Part shown: positions 22,485-33,815 of the stretch, in pieces | Numbering within the stretch: the stretch's first letter is position 1 | Layout of the letters: every line of letters starts with the position of its first letter | Origin: Patellaria atrata CBS 101060 | Lineage: Eukaryota > Ascomycota > Dothideomycetes > Patellariales > Patellariaceae | Assembly: GCA_010093705.1 (NCBI GenBank) | Contig: MU006096.1 | Location: 987,908-1,051,907, forward strand | DNA: 64,000 nt | Reading direction: 5' to 3' | Position numbers and translations under genes: made by a program | Notes under the pieces: generated by a model | Database searches by the model: none | What the model was told of the DNA's origin: nothing | The model's input: only the letters and a program-made list of their open reading frames with translations

Positions 22485-25400
22485 TCAGGGTGCGGTATCA
22501 TCCTTCTTCTTCGGGTTTTGAGTATCTGGCTGGCCTTTGAAAGGGCCGTCAAGAAAGTTGGGCGTTGTCTCCTTGGCCTGGCTAGGTGGAACACCCTTCC
22601 TCAAGGGATCATCAACAACAACGGGATCATCTTGGTGGGTGCCCGGCGCGACTCGAATGCCTTCCTGCGCCTCGATATCTGAACGACTTCTATTATGAGC
22701 GAACTTGAGTGAATCGTTTTCTTCTCCCTCCCCTCGTTGAATTGGCGACCATCCAGCAATGCTACCAGCGACAATACCGGCCATTGCAGCAGCAGGACCA
22801 AACGCTGAATTTGAGCGAGAGCGATTGCGACGGCTTCTACGGGAATCAGGTGTGGGCGGGGCGGGAAACTGGCCGTTCTCGTTATCACTTCTGTCTCCTG
22901 GTGGAGTTTGTGGAAGATCTTGGCTGCTACGAGATCGGGATCCACTCCTTGAGCGCGGAAGTAAAGTCTCGATCGGGTGTTGGACTTTGAACTTTAGGGA
23001 GCTGAGACGACCACCACGAATCTTCTTGATGAAAGCAAGCTCTTCACGGATCTCAGTCATGCCTTGGTTCCATTCGTAGCTATGTTCGTCATACACGACC
23101 AGCTCTGGTGTGTTCCTGCGCTTAAGCCGTTCGGGAATGAGTTTTCTAATAAATTCATCAGGAACTAATCGAATGATTACACCCATCGGGAGAGATAGAG
23201 CTCCGAGTGCGATGGAGTATCCCCAGAGAGGTCCATTAAGCTTAGTAACCGAGAACGCTTGCCCACCGACGAAGATGATCATTATCTGACCGCCAACCAT
23301 GATGCAATTGATGAAGATGAAGAAGTAATTGTGGTGGATTCCCTCGAAAACATTGAACCTGTTATCCAGACGACGATTGTTTACTTCGTTAAAGATCTGC
23401 ATCCAAACGAAGGTATTGAACACAAGTGTAGGGAGCATCTTTTTCTCGTCGTCGCTCGTGTACGACAAGATATCTCCTCCTTTGAAATGAAGGATAAACG
23501 TAACAACCAATTGATAAATGGCTTGACCGATGATCATCTTCCACATATTCAGGGTAATCAGAGGGGCAGATTTTGGCTGTGGCGGTCTGTTGAGTAAGCC
23601 CAAAGTTGGCGGATCTGTAGCAAGCGCAAGAGCAGCAAATGTATCCATAATAAGGTTCACCCAGAGAAGCTGAACAGCCGTAAGAACCGAGGTTTGATCC
23701 GAACTTGCCACTGCAGAGACGAAAGTCAAAATGACAGCTGTGATATTAACAGTGATCTGGAACTGCAGGAATTTCTTGACGGCGTCATTGACTGCTCTAC
23801 CCCAAAGAAGAGCCTTCACGATAGATGAGAAATTATCATCCATAAGAATGATATCAGAAGCTTCTTTGGCGACTTCAGTTCCAGCAATACCCATGGAAAA
23901 ACCGACATCTGCAGTCTTCAGGGCGGGAGCATCGTTAGTACCATCTCCGGTCACGGCGACAGTTTCACCAAGTTCCTTGAGGCGTTTGACTAAGATACGT
24001 TTGTCTTCTGGACTTGAACGAGCAAGGACACAAAGTTTCGGAATGACTTGATCCATCTGTCTCTTACTGAGGACACGGAAAGCAGGCCCTTCCATGACAA
24101 GCCCGCCAGGAACGAGAATACCGCAATCAGTGGCAATAGCTTGGGCAGTCATAACATTGTCACCAGTGACCATGCGTACGTAGACACCGGCGCGTTGACA
24201 ATCCTTGACTGCTTCTCGCACGCCATCACGAAGTGGATCTTGGATACCAACGACCCCCAAGAAGACCATATTCTTATGGATGGCGTCAAAATCAGCCATT
24301 GACGGACTGTCTTCTACAGTCTTGGAACCCCTAGGCGGCCATTGCTCGAAATCGCGATAAAGCAAGGCGATGGTTCTGAGAGAACGAGAAGCGTAGGTCG
24401 AGATTAATTGTTCGAGCATTTGTCGTTTTTCCGGTTGAAGGGCAACATCGGCAACTCCCTTAGTTGGATCTGCAATGATACTGCTGCATTTTCCGAGGAG
24501 TATTTCCGATGCACCCTTAACATACATACGATAGGTTCCGTTGGTGAGTTTGACAACAGCTGCCATACATTTCCGGCCAGAATCGAAAGGGACAACTTGA
24601 ACGATATTTGCATTGGCCCTCTCGGTGCTAACAGGTCCCATGCCTAAAAAGTCCCGAGCAAATCCAAGAAGCGCTGTTTCAGTCTTTGATCCAATGAAAG
24701 CGGCCTTGCCATCTTCTTCGCCTTCGAATGCAGTGGAGTTGATGACGATCGATTGTAAGAGAAGTGCCTTAGATTCCTCGTTAAGATTGCTAGTGAATTC
24801 TGCCGGGGAAACGTCTTCATGGTCATCTGCGGTAACCGTACCCTTCCCATCAGGCGGGACAACTCCATTTTCGCCAGCACCTTTACGATCACCAAATCGC
24901 ACAGCAGTACCAACGGTACCGGCGACGACCGTCATCTTATTCTGAGTCAATGTGCCTGTCTTATCTGAACAGACTGTGGTAGCGTTACCCATAGTTTCAC
25001 ATGAACGAAGCACACGAACTAGATTATTGTCCTTCAACATACGAGTTGTCGCAAATGCGAGAGCCAATGTAACTGCAAGGGGAAGACCTTCGGGCACGGC
25101 TACGACGACAACGGTGATGGCGACGATGAGAATATTCAGGAAATTCTGCCCCTTCTCAGCTGGTGGTCTATGGTCCTTAGGAAGGTGAGCCAGGAATTCG
25201 ATGAGCAATACAATGAAGAGTAACAAGGCAGATGCGCCACCGAGCTTTGCGATGTACTCCGCAAGTACATTGAGTTTAGCCTGGAGGGGAGTGACTTCGT
25301 TTTCTTCGCGGAGAGACATCATCGTTTTACCGAAGCTGGAGTTGACACCGGTTGCAGTGACGAGGAATGAGCCTACTCCTTCAGATACCTTTGCACCGGA

Positions 25401-26780
25401 GAGAATGAAGGGATCCATTTTCTTTACGCTCTCCCCATTCTCCATAGCACGGTAGACGGTATCGCCCGGAGTCTTTTTCAGCAAGTCGGATTCACCAGTC
25501 GCAGACGATTCATCGCATTTGACATTGTGCCCGTCGATAAATATCCCATCAACTGGGACCAAGTCACCAGGTTCCAAAAGGACAACGTCACCGACAAAGA
25601 TATCGTAGACCGAGATTTCCAGAGTCTTTCCAGACCTGATGGCCTTGACAGTACGATTTTCCTTCTTCTTGTTGAGTTTGACGAACTGCCGTTCCTTTTG
25701 CCAATCATTCGCAGCACCAACGACTACGACGATAATGATAGCAACCATGATAGCGACACCTTCGACCCACTCTACTTTGGCACCTTCATGTTCTGTTACA
25801 CCAAAGGTCTGGTAGAGTCCAAGAGCCAACGAGATGACGGCGGCAACGGTCAAAAGGATCAGGACTTTATCGTTGTACGCTATCCAAGCTAGTTGAAAGA
25901 TGCTCTTTGATTTACGTTCCGGTAGTCTGTTGTCGCTGTAAACTCGTTTACGGTCCGCATAAGCAGATTCGTTTTGATTAGGTGGAGTCGATTTGGCGGT
26001 CTCTGTTCTCTGAGGGGTTTCATCTTCTGATGATTTCTTAAAAGTTTGATCCGATGCATACGCGAGAGCTTCCTCGAACGAAACCTGTTGTGACACAAAA
26101 GTTTCGTCTATGCTCAGTCCGCTATTTCGACTCGTCTGTAGACCACGTTCAAGACCCATAAGACCTCCAAGAGCGTGGAATGCCCCCAAACTCTTTGGGT
26201 TGTACATTTTCATTAGTTGTCCAGGGGAGAAGGCGAATTTGTTATCTTCAACTTCAAAATCGGCTTCCGTACCGGGATCAGGCTTTAAAGCGTCTTCATC
26301 GCTCAGTATTTCTCCAGCGGTGTGACGTCCCTCTGCTATTTTTGTTTTATCACCCTGAGACGATGGTGAAGGAGTATTGACGTAAGTATCACCACTCACT
26401 GATGAGTGACCCTCTTCTGCGGTCGAGTCCATGGAATTCCCTCTCGACCGTGGGCCGCCGGGAACAGACAGGAAGTTCTGATTGTCTCCCCATCTCGCCG
26501 TAGGAGATGAGACGTTGTGAGGAGAGGTTGGCCGGCTCTCTTTACTGTCAAAGGAGTTTGCGTTTCGAAGTTCGATAGGTGATTGTTGTGCAGGTGTCTG
26601 TGATGTCTGGTTTGTGGGATTACTTCTTGACTCCGGTATATTTTCTGAACTTGCATTATCCATTGGTGGATCGTTACTTCCTCCACTAACAGCAGAAGTA
26701 TCTATTGTGATTGTAGGAGCTCTCTGTCTTCGAGGTCCTGTAGAAGGGGACTCACGGCCATCAGGGCCTATATCTGCCAT
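22485..26780 (-). CDS. PMC1: P-type Ca2+-transporting ATPase, PMC1-like (P2B)
   Basis: Pumps calcium out of the cytosol, in fungi mainly into the vacuole. Intronless, 1431 residues. An N-terminal disordered, Ser/Thr-rich tail of about 290 residues precedes the pump. Hallmarks in order: actuator motif SSATGESDLLKKT, membrane motif VPEGLPLAVTLAL in helix 4, phosphorylation site CSDKTGTLTQNKM, nucleotide-binding KGASEILLGKC and the hinge VTGDGTNDAPALKTADVGF. Helices 5-6 carry VQLLWVNLIMDTFAALALA. P2B identity comes from this helix 6 pattern and from NTFVWMQIFNEVNNR. The C-terminal 230 residues are RS-rich (SRSGSRSRSSQ) and may be regulatory. Yeast Pmc1 is shorter at about 1170 residues; long tails are common in moulds. 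Calcineurin-Crz1 control is known in the family, but not tested here. Confidence 0.96.
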   Translation of the reverse strand: MADIGPDGRESPSTGPRRQRAPTITIDTSAVSGGSNDPPMDNASSENIPESRSNPTNQTSQTPAQQSPIELRNANSFDSKESRPTSPHNVSSPTARWGDNQNFLSVPGGPRSRGNSMDSTAEEGHSSVSGDTYVNTPSPSSQGDKTKIAEGRHTAGEILSDEDALKPDPGTEADFEVEDNKFAFSPGQLMKMYNPKSLGAFHALGGLMGLERGLQTSRNSGLSIDETFVSQQVSFEEALAYASDQTFKKSSEDETPQRTETAKSTPPNQNESAYADRKRVYSDNRLPERKSKSIFQLAWIAYNDKVLILLTVAAVISLALGLYQTFGVTEHEGAKVEWVEGVAIMVAIIIVVVVGAANDWQKERQFVKLNKKKENRTVKAIRSGKTLEISVYDIFVGDVVLLEPGDLVPVDGIFIDGHNVKCDESSATGESDLLKKTPGDTVYRAMENGESVKKMDPFILSGAKVSEGVGSFLVTATGVNSSFGKTMMSLREENEVTPLQAKLNVLAEYIAKLGGASALLLFIVLLIEFLAHLPKDHRPPAEKGQNFLNILIVAITVVVVAVPEGLPLAVTLALAFATTRMLKDNNLVRVLRSCETMGNATTVCSDKTGTLTQNKMTVVAGTVGTAVRFGDRKGAGENGVVPPDGKGTVTADDHEDVSPAEFTSNLNEESKALLLQSIVINSTAFEGEEDGKAAFIGSKTETALLGFARDFLGMGPVSTERANANIVQVVPFDSGRKCMAAVVKLTNGTYRMYVKGASEILLGKCSSIIADPTKGVADVALQPEKRQMLEQLISTYASRSLRTIALLYRDFEQWPPRGSKTVEDSPSMADFDAIHKNMVFLGVVGIQDPLRDGVREAVKDCQRAGVYVRMVTGDNVMTAQAIATDCGILVPGGLVMEGPAFRVLSKRQMDQVIPKLCVLARSSPEDKRILVKRLKELGETVAVTGDGTNDAPALKTADVGFSMGIAGTEVAKEASDIILMDDNFSSIVKALLWGRAVNDAVKKFLQFQITVNITAVILTFVSAVASSDQTSVLTAVQLLWVNLIMDTFAALALATDPPTLGLLNRPPQPKSAPLITLNMWKMIIGQAIYQLVVTFILHFKGGDILSYTSDDEKKMLPTLVFNTFVWMQIFNEVNNRRLDNRFNVFEGIHHNYFFIFINCIMVGGQIMIIFVGGQAFSVTKLNGPLWGYSIALGALSLPMGVIIRLVPDEFIRKLIPERLKRRNTPELVVYDEHSYEWNQGMTEIREELAFIKKIRGGRLSSLKFKVQHPIETLLPRSRSGSRSRSSQDLPQTPPGDRSDNENGQFPAPPTPDSRRSRRNRSRSNSAFGPAAAMAGIVAGSIAGWSPIQRGEGEENDSLKFAHNRSRSDIEAQEGIRVAPGTHQDDPVVVDDPLRKGVPPSQAKETTPNFLDGPFKGQPDTQNPKKKDDTAP

Positions 26781-29700
26781 GACTGCGCCGCTCTTGGCCT
26801 TATAGGAGAGTATTCTAGGGTGAAATTTCCTTTAGCGAAGTGTTTGTTGTAAGGCTCGTGGCCTTGGAGGATGTGGATCAGGAGGGTGCAAATGCAAAAC
26901 TGCGCCCTGGCTGAGTTACCGGTGAGAGTTCATGGATGACGGACACGACAAAATATTTGAGAGAGCAAGGTCCAGCGGCGAATTAGGCTGTGGGGTTCGA
27001 GGTAGCTGGTCGAAATACGTTTCAGCAGGCTCGGTATAGACAAAGGCGTTTGTTCAACCACGGAAGCGCGTCTAGGGCAAAGTTAACAATTAGCTTTCCA
27101 CGTAAACCTAAAGAATGTGACGAAAATCCAGCCAGAGATGTTCGACAGCTGAGCCACAGCGTGACGCCTTTGTAGGCGGTGCATTTAGTCCGGAAGATAA
27201 GAGGCAAGACTTGGTGGAGGTAGATATCAAATATCGCGGCGGAGAACAGCGAGCTCACCTTTTTCGGCCAACAGAGTTCCAGTAAGATACTCGCTTCTAG
27301 GAATCTTTTTGTTGAGTTATCAGATCTTGAAAATATGCAAGGGGAAAGTCGGTCGGGATGATTTGAGAAGGTTGAGTGGTTGGTATTGCACAGGAGGAGG
27401 CAGTGCTGTGGTAATGAAAGTGTAGTATGTAACTAAGGTAGGTAGTTGTTATGGTTGACTGTACCAGTCCTGAAATGATGACGCCTCTACAGATGCATTG
27501 TCAATTAGACAGACAACTGAATAGATATGAGGATCAAGTAGAAGAGTAATTGATTGCTATGAGTATTCAAGGTCGTCGACACGTAGGAAACAAGGCTGTT
27601 ATTACGACCTCATCCTCTAGGGATATAGAAATGTTCATTCTCAGTAATGACCCTAATGGTCAGACGCGCCAAGTGCTAATGGCAGAGAAGCACTTGCAGT
27701 TTGTTTTGCACAGCCCCCTTTGGGCTCCCTTTCAAGCTTCTTGGTTCCTTCCCTAGCAGATATTCACTTTACAATACGGAAGGTACCACCTCCACTCACG
27801 ATTACTGCAGCCGGGCTTTAGCGTCAGCGCCTCTCACCATTGGTTGCTGGCAGGACATAAATTTTTGAAACAAAAGTGACAAAGCATCATTCCGCCAGCG
27901 TGTATGGATTGGACCCTCCATACGCATATGGTACAAACATCAAACCAACGGATTGCTTTTAAGATGTGATGCGGTAAGCTACTATGCCTTCAATTGTCCC
28001 TTTAAGCCTGACAGTTTACCGCCGGAATAGACGCTCAAAATACTGTTACAGTATTTGCATATGCTGTTGATGTTGTTATTGTTTGCCAAAGGACTTTTCC
28101 GGTGCCTGAGCATCACTCTTCGCTTAGAACCTTAAAATGCAATGTTCCTTTCTGCCTTGCCTCAAATACCATCAACAATAATACAGTTCGAGGAAACATT
28201 ATAAAATGCGGGAGAACAGCCTGTTCACAGTCTTCGGCCCTGCTCTCCTCTTCCCGTCTTTGCTTGTCTTGAGAAGACTTGAGGCAAAACAGGCTGTTGA
28301 AATGCAGATGCTGATCAGCGGCCTTCTCCCGAACCTTATGAAGCACCCAAAAAGCGTGCGTGTAGTAAGAACTGAGGTGTGTACTGTACCTTTAAAGTGT
28401 TTGGCCTGACTGTACAGTATAATTCTTAATTGATATCCTTCCGGCCTCTTTTTTGTTTCCGTCTCTGCTCCCTCAACGCTTTCTCTCCTTCTAGTTATAC
28501 TAACAATACCCAATCTTCAATACACATATCACAGTATTCTGTTTATTGACCACAGAGGAAATCCCCTTTCTACGCTTTGAGCAAACCCTACGACACCGCA
28601 AACGCGCCGAGAAGAGACCAAGGCTTCCCTTAAATTGAAGATCGACGTAGCGGCCTCCTTTCCAAAGCCAGTCTCGTTTCCGCTCGTCAGCGGCAACGGC
28701 CAAGTGTCTTGGTTGAAGTATTCTCGAAACGTACCTCTGTAACTTTACTGGATTCATCGAATCTCATCACAGAAGTCTTGGTTACCGTAGTTAATAAGGT
28801 TATCTTTGTCGCCGACCATGTCGCTTGTTTTACATTTTATCACACAGCGGAAGCTTGTCAAGCAGATACCATCACGCAGCGAAAAGTTTCCAGCAAGGAG
28901 ACGGTCAAGCGCCATAGCTCTCAATCGAAACAGCGCAACGCTACACCAAACTTTGCAGCAAGCAGCTTGTCCTTGGGCGACGCAACATGATGGAAGCCAT
29001 GAAGTCTCCCGTTACTCGAGCCACGATAGTAAAGTGAGATCCCATGTTTTGTGGAATCAAAATACGCTTCAGCCAACCGCATGTGCAGAATAATATGCAC
29101 GATAGGTATTCCAAGGTCAGCCACTAGTAACAAAGTCCGGTGGAAAAATAAAAAGATAATGTTTCCCGTAACAAGGCAAGTGTCGACACGTGTGTAGCTT
29201 GGGAGGATATCTCCATATCATCACTTTTAAAGAAATATTCGACCACTAAATGTCCGGATGTGGATCCATTGACTGTCGGGCTTTCAGGCGCCACAAACAC
29301 GTCGAAGGCGAAAGTACTCCACGGCCAGCGCATTGGATAACCCTTCATTCAGTGTCAAGAGACTTCTTGGGAGAAGACAACATCCGATGCCGAGTAGGTA
29401 GAGCATCTTTGTTAATTCTGTAAGGTGAAGTTTGCCCAAGGATGCACAGAGTAACACCCAAGCGCTACTTTTTACTACTCAGCCTCGTTCAACCATTTTC
29501 CCACAAATTCCTCAACAGGCGCATATGGTACCTAATCACTCCGCATACTAAGCATCGAGTGGCCATCTGGATATGAGGCAATTTTCGTATAATATCTGAC
29601 CGGCATGTCAATTCGGAGTGCAGGCGATAATCCGGCGGCAAAAGACCGAGCTCGGATAGTCGTCGGTTGTCTTGATCGTCCCAAAACCTGGATTCATGAA

Positions 29701-31892
29701 TGGAGTATTGCCACGGCAGACGTCAGCACACTGAAAATAGTCCGTACCATAATTACAACCGAAGAGATCAGGTTTAGTAGTTTCTTCTTTCCTGTATTCT
29801 CATGTCGTTAGTCATGAAGACGACAGGGCTCAACGCGAATTCAAGTTATTCGATCAACTCTAGCAGTGTACTGTACTGTACAGCTACCTTTGGAAATGCG
29901 GACAGCCGAAATGTTTGGACTACCTAATCCGGCATTTAAGTGTCCCAGACGTACATCGCCGCACCATTATTCTATAAGATCTTCGCCCTTAACACCAAGA
30001 GTACCAATAAGTCTTATCATGATGGATATTTCCTCCTCTATGCAGTCTCTTCAAATATTCTCTTAATACTTAGTTTCAAGGCTGATTTCACTCATTATCC
30101 CTTTCTTACGACCTAGTGGCGAAACCAACTTTGATACAATTCAGATCTCCTCTATTTGTATGCTCCCGATACTTACGGTGCGATCCATGTCTGGGGCGCA
30201 GCAAAGTAGCATGTAAGGGATTTCAATATCGTGAGGTAGTAGTATGGATCGCTCCCTTTTGGTCTGAAAGAGTTTTGGATTCTATATCTTGGCGAGTTGA
30301 TGATCGAGCTTAATTCTACCACCTTCGTTGTCAGCTTCTAAGTCGCTTGACAGGTAAAGATACTTCAAGAATTTCTAATCTTCCAAGCATGGCTGTGCAA
30401 ACTCCATTGTTTCCCTTCCCTGTACACTACACGCATTCCTCCTGGCTAGAAGTTACTTCGTCCGTGAAACCATTTCTTGCCCCTAAAGGATCTCCATTCT
30501 ACGCTGACTGCGCCGAGTCACATTATTCTCGTTGACTAAACATCTCAGATCTTTTCCTTCATTCTTCTCTGTATGTTGCGTTCTTACGTTGATGATCATA
30601 TTGTACCAGGCAACAGTTGCCATCTGACGGATAAGTGTTGCGTATGTCTCCTTACGCGGATATCAAATGTCACATTCCGCGGCTGAGTTCCCAGTAACAC
30701 CTCCAGCCACCTTCCCCGCCGCGTCAAACAGGCGGCAAGAGAAATTGTCAAAGGACAAGGTACAATAGATTGCAACCTCAACCCTCAACAAGCGGCATAC
30801 AGGGTAAAAGTTGGACCAAAGATGCAAATTCCCATCCCGTTCACAGCACTCAAATCCACAGCGAAGCAATAGACCCATGATAAGATCCATTCTAACCAGC
30901 ACCACCCAAACCTCACCCACAATCTAACCCCTAACTCCTAACTCCTTCAACTCAACCTCCCCAGCTCACCAATCGTCCCATAACCGTCGTTAACCAAATC
31001 GCCCCCCTCTTTACTGTCAGCGGTGGAGGAAAACATGAGACCTGCGGAATTAGAACGGAAGCGGATGGAAGAGGACATGTGTAGGTTCCTCGATGTGTCT
31101 GATTATCGGGCGAGTTGGATGAGATTCTATATTTGATCGCGGGATGTACTAGTGAGAGGGGAGGACGCTGTGGGATGCCGCGCCGGAGGCGATGCAGGTT
31201 GGGTTAATTTACAACTTGTGGTGAGTTCAGTCGAGCGGTTGGATGCGCTGTTAGGCGAGTCGGTGAAATTCTCAGGGGTGTGATATGTGATTTGTGATAC
31301 TGTTGTAGAGACTATCTGAGTAAGATGGGTTTGTGACCGAGACCTTGTAGACTAAAGACGGTTCATGAGTTTGTTGGTAATGTATCACGTCTTCGGTTGG
31401 TTTGATATATGTATAATAGAACAGGTAGGTTGACTACGATTCTGAAATCGTCGAATATATGCACGTATGGATGTGCATATATCTGAAGTTGTCCATACGA
31501 CAGTGGCATGATAAAGGGGTCAAGAAGATCAGACTCATTCAACACATCACTCACCGAAAAATCACAAAATCAAACACACTCTTAGACACAGAGCTTATAC
31601 CGTAGCATACTCCACATCATCCAATTACCTCATCTACCCTCTAGTCTACCCTATCCACCTACGCCCTATCTGCCCTCGACCACACCCACACCCAGAGCGG
31701 AGAAAAACTGATCTGCAGCTACAGGAACAGTAACGCTAAGACTGCAAATGCCCCCTTATATAAATATCGATAATATGTGAAAATCAGGTACGCCGAACGC
31801 ATGTCAGAATGCAGAGAGGGAGAAAACCGATATCTTACTATCTTACATGAATGGTATTATTTCTATTCATTTTTTTGGAGTGGTGGGGAATG
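26781..31892. other. 5.1-kb stretch without recognisable genes
   Basis: Lies between the Ca2+-ATPase start and the TIM23 stop. All open frames are short (under 110 codons) and lack family resemblance or convincing splice partners. The left 1 kb is the ATPase promoter and leader; some of it is probably transcribed. Short palindromic GTACTGTAC/CTGTACAG motifs occur at about 28378-28390, 28409-28420 and 29867-29883. Possible contents are a long non-coding RNA, a decayed element too old to recognise, or regulatory DNA. I cannot choose between them. Confidence 0.5.
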
Positions 31893-32782
31893 TTAGAAGA
31901 GGACTTTTCGCGCGACCTGTGGATGAGGGGGTTAGTAGGTTATTGGTGATTTTTCTTTTGGGAGGAGGGGATTTTTGAAGAGGACTTACCGCCCATGAAC
32001 CCGCTACGCCGGCGACCATACCACCGGATATCAGCATCGGTTTCACGCCGCGGGTACTCTTGAATATCATGCCGCTGATGCCGCCTGCGGCGACGCTGTT
32101 GAAGGCATCGTGTTTCCCTCTTTGGTGACCGATGAATGAATTAATCCCTAAACCCTAGTCAGCCTCATCCCAATACCCCAAAATCCCTATCATATTCTCC
32201 TAATTGTCTTGTTTGTCTACTCACCATTATAAACCAAAGCCAAAACGCCGGCATTATTCCCCAAAAATGGGCCGCGTCTCGTGACGCTATTCAGCACAGC
32301 GTTGAGCCTCAGCTTCGGCGGCGCGCCCGCGGGCGCCCGGTTCAGGCCCTCGGCCAGCCCCCAGGCGCCGCCGAGCGTGAGCGCGCTCAGGTACGTCACG
32401 CCGGTGCCGTAGCAGAGATCGTCGGACCAGCCGCGCGAGGGCAGCGCGGACCGCGAGCCCGGGAGGTTTGAGAGCGCGGAGTCTTCGAGCGAGAGGTAGT
32501 CGAGGGTGTCTTGGTTGAGGCCGGCGAGGGGGTGCAGCACGGCGGGGTCGAAGGCGCCGGGTGCGTTGAGGAAGGAGGAGACGTCTGTTGCAGATGTGGG
32601 GTCGAAGGTTGGTTCTGGGGCGAAGTCGGTGCGGGAGGACTGGGGGGACTGCGATTGAGGGGATTGGGGAGATTGGGAGGTCGGGGGGGATGTGGACTTG
32701 CGTCCGGTTAGAGTGTCCTGGGATGAGTGTTAGCGGAAGGTTCGGGGGTTACGAGGAGGAGGATAGATACCCAGATGGACAT
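31893..32782 (-). CDS. TIM23: mitochondrial import translocase subunit Tim23
   Basis: Core of the TIM23 complex in the inner membrane, which imports presequence proteins. Four exons (32782..32771, 32717..32225, 32147..31990, 31916..31893) give 228 residues. The first exon is just 12 nt (MSIW) and the last 24 nt. The joined N-terminus MSIWDTLTGRK is followed by a Ser/Pro/Gln-rich region facing the intermembrane space. LPSRGWSDDLCYGTGVTYLS leads into the Tim17/22/23 helices: LGGAWGLAEGL, TRRGPFLGNNAGVLALVYNG, SVAAGGISGMIFKSTRG and MLISGGMVAGVAGSWA. The glycine zippers and the RG-containing loop are family marks. The N-terminal region is unusually repetitive (QSPQSPQSQSPQSS). Introns are 53, 77 and 73 nt. 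Confidence 0.95.
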
Positions 32783-33815
32783 GATGGGAGATGGGAACGG
32801 AGTAGGAGAGTGTGGTTGTCGCTGCTGTGGTTTGCGGTAATAATGTTATCGGTTTTTGCTTTGGGAGGTGGAAACGGGAGGATAAGGTGTTCGAGAAGGG
32901 AAGTTAGGCGCGAGAAGATCCGGACGCGTTTGATAGAGACGGAAGAAGAATGTAGCCGCGAATTATGGTGTTGAGGGGATTAGCTGGACGTCGGCGATTG
33001 GGTTGATGGTTCAACCGAATCGAGAAATTTCGTCGAAGGCCTTCATCATCGGGAGCCTCCGCCGAAGATCCTCCGATGGGATTAGCTCAACTTTCCTAAG
33101 ACTATAATAGGTATCGCGTTAGGTCCTTAAATTCGACTTCATTACATTTATATCAAGATGATTTCTGATTTTATGTTTTGCCATTATCGGTTGTAAATCG
33201 AACTTTTGATATGGGGCTCTGCCAATTATACCAACAGCATAAAATGTGGTCTTATGCGGAGCTTATATGATAACTAGAATAGTACGAATGGCATCTACTA
33301 CTACTAGGATATCGCAGGACGACATTGTTCCGCGAGACGAAGACAGCGATCACATACAGCGTGATGGACGGTAAGAGTTCTAGAGGATGTACTGTACAGA
33401 ACCATACGCGGTGTATAGCTCCATTTTTGGGAGAGTACACCAGTTCTGAACCTACCTTATAGGTATCCATACCCTTGCCAGTAACACAAGTGTATAGGGT
33501 ACGGTACGAGTACCTCGCCTTGTTGATCCTATATATCAAGACTATACAAATACCCGATAAATTGCATCCGCGAAAATAACTAGACCTGAATGGCAACTCA
33601 ATGCTCCTATAACTACGTGATGTGGGTGTTTTGTAGATCGGTTTTTGTATCAGTTATTCGCCCCATGTGGTTGGTCAGGATGGCTTTCAAGGCAACAGCT
33701 TCTTACATCCTCAGCCCTAGCTCAGATCTCTATCCTACTTCTCGAATTTTTGAGAGAAACTCTCATCCTCGTTTAAGTCCGCTGTGCTCTCGTTATTGTG
33801 TTGATTTGTGTCAAC
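32783..33815. other. intergenic, divergent TIM23 and NACHT receptor promoters
   Basis: About 1 kb between divergent starts. One GTACTGTACAG palindromic motif at 33389-33399 resembles those in the 28-30 kb stretch. Open frames here are not gene-like. Confidence 0.45.

Noticed and set aside
26781-31892. Possible transposon or CRISPR-like array in the gene-free stretch
   Set aside because: No terminal repeats, target-site duplications, transposase or reverse-transcriptase-like frame, or regular spaced repeats were seen; CRISPR arrays are not expected in a fungus.
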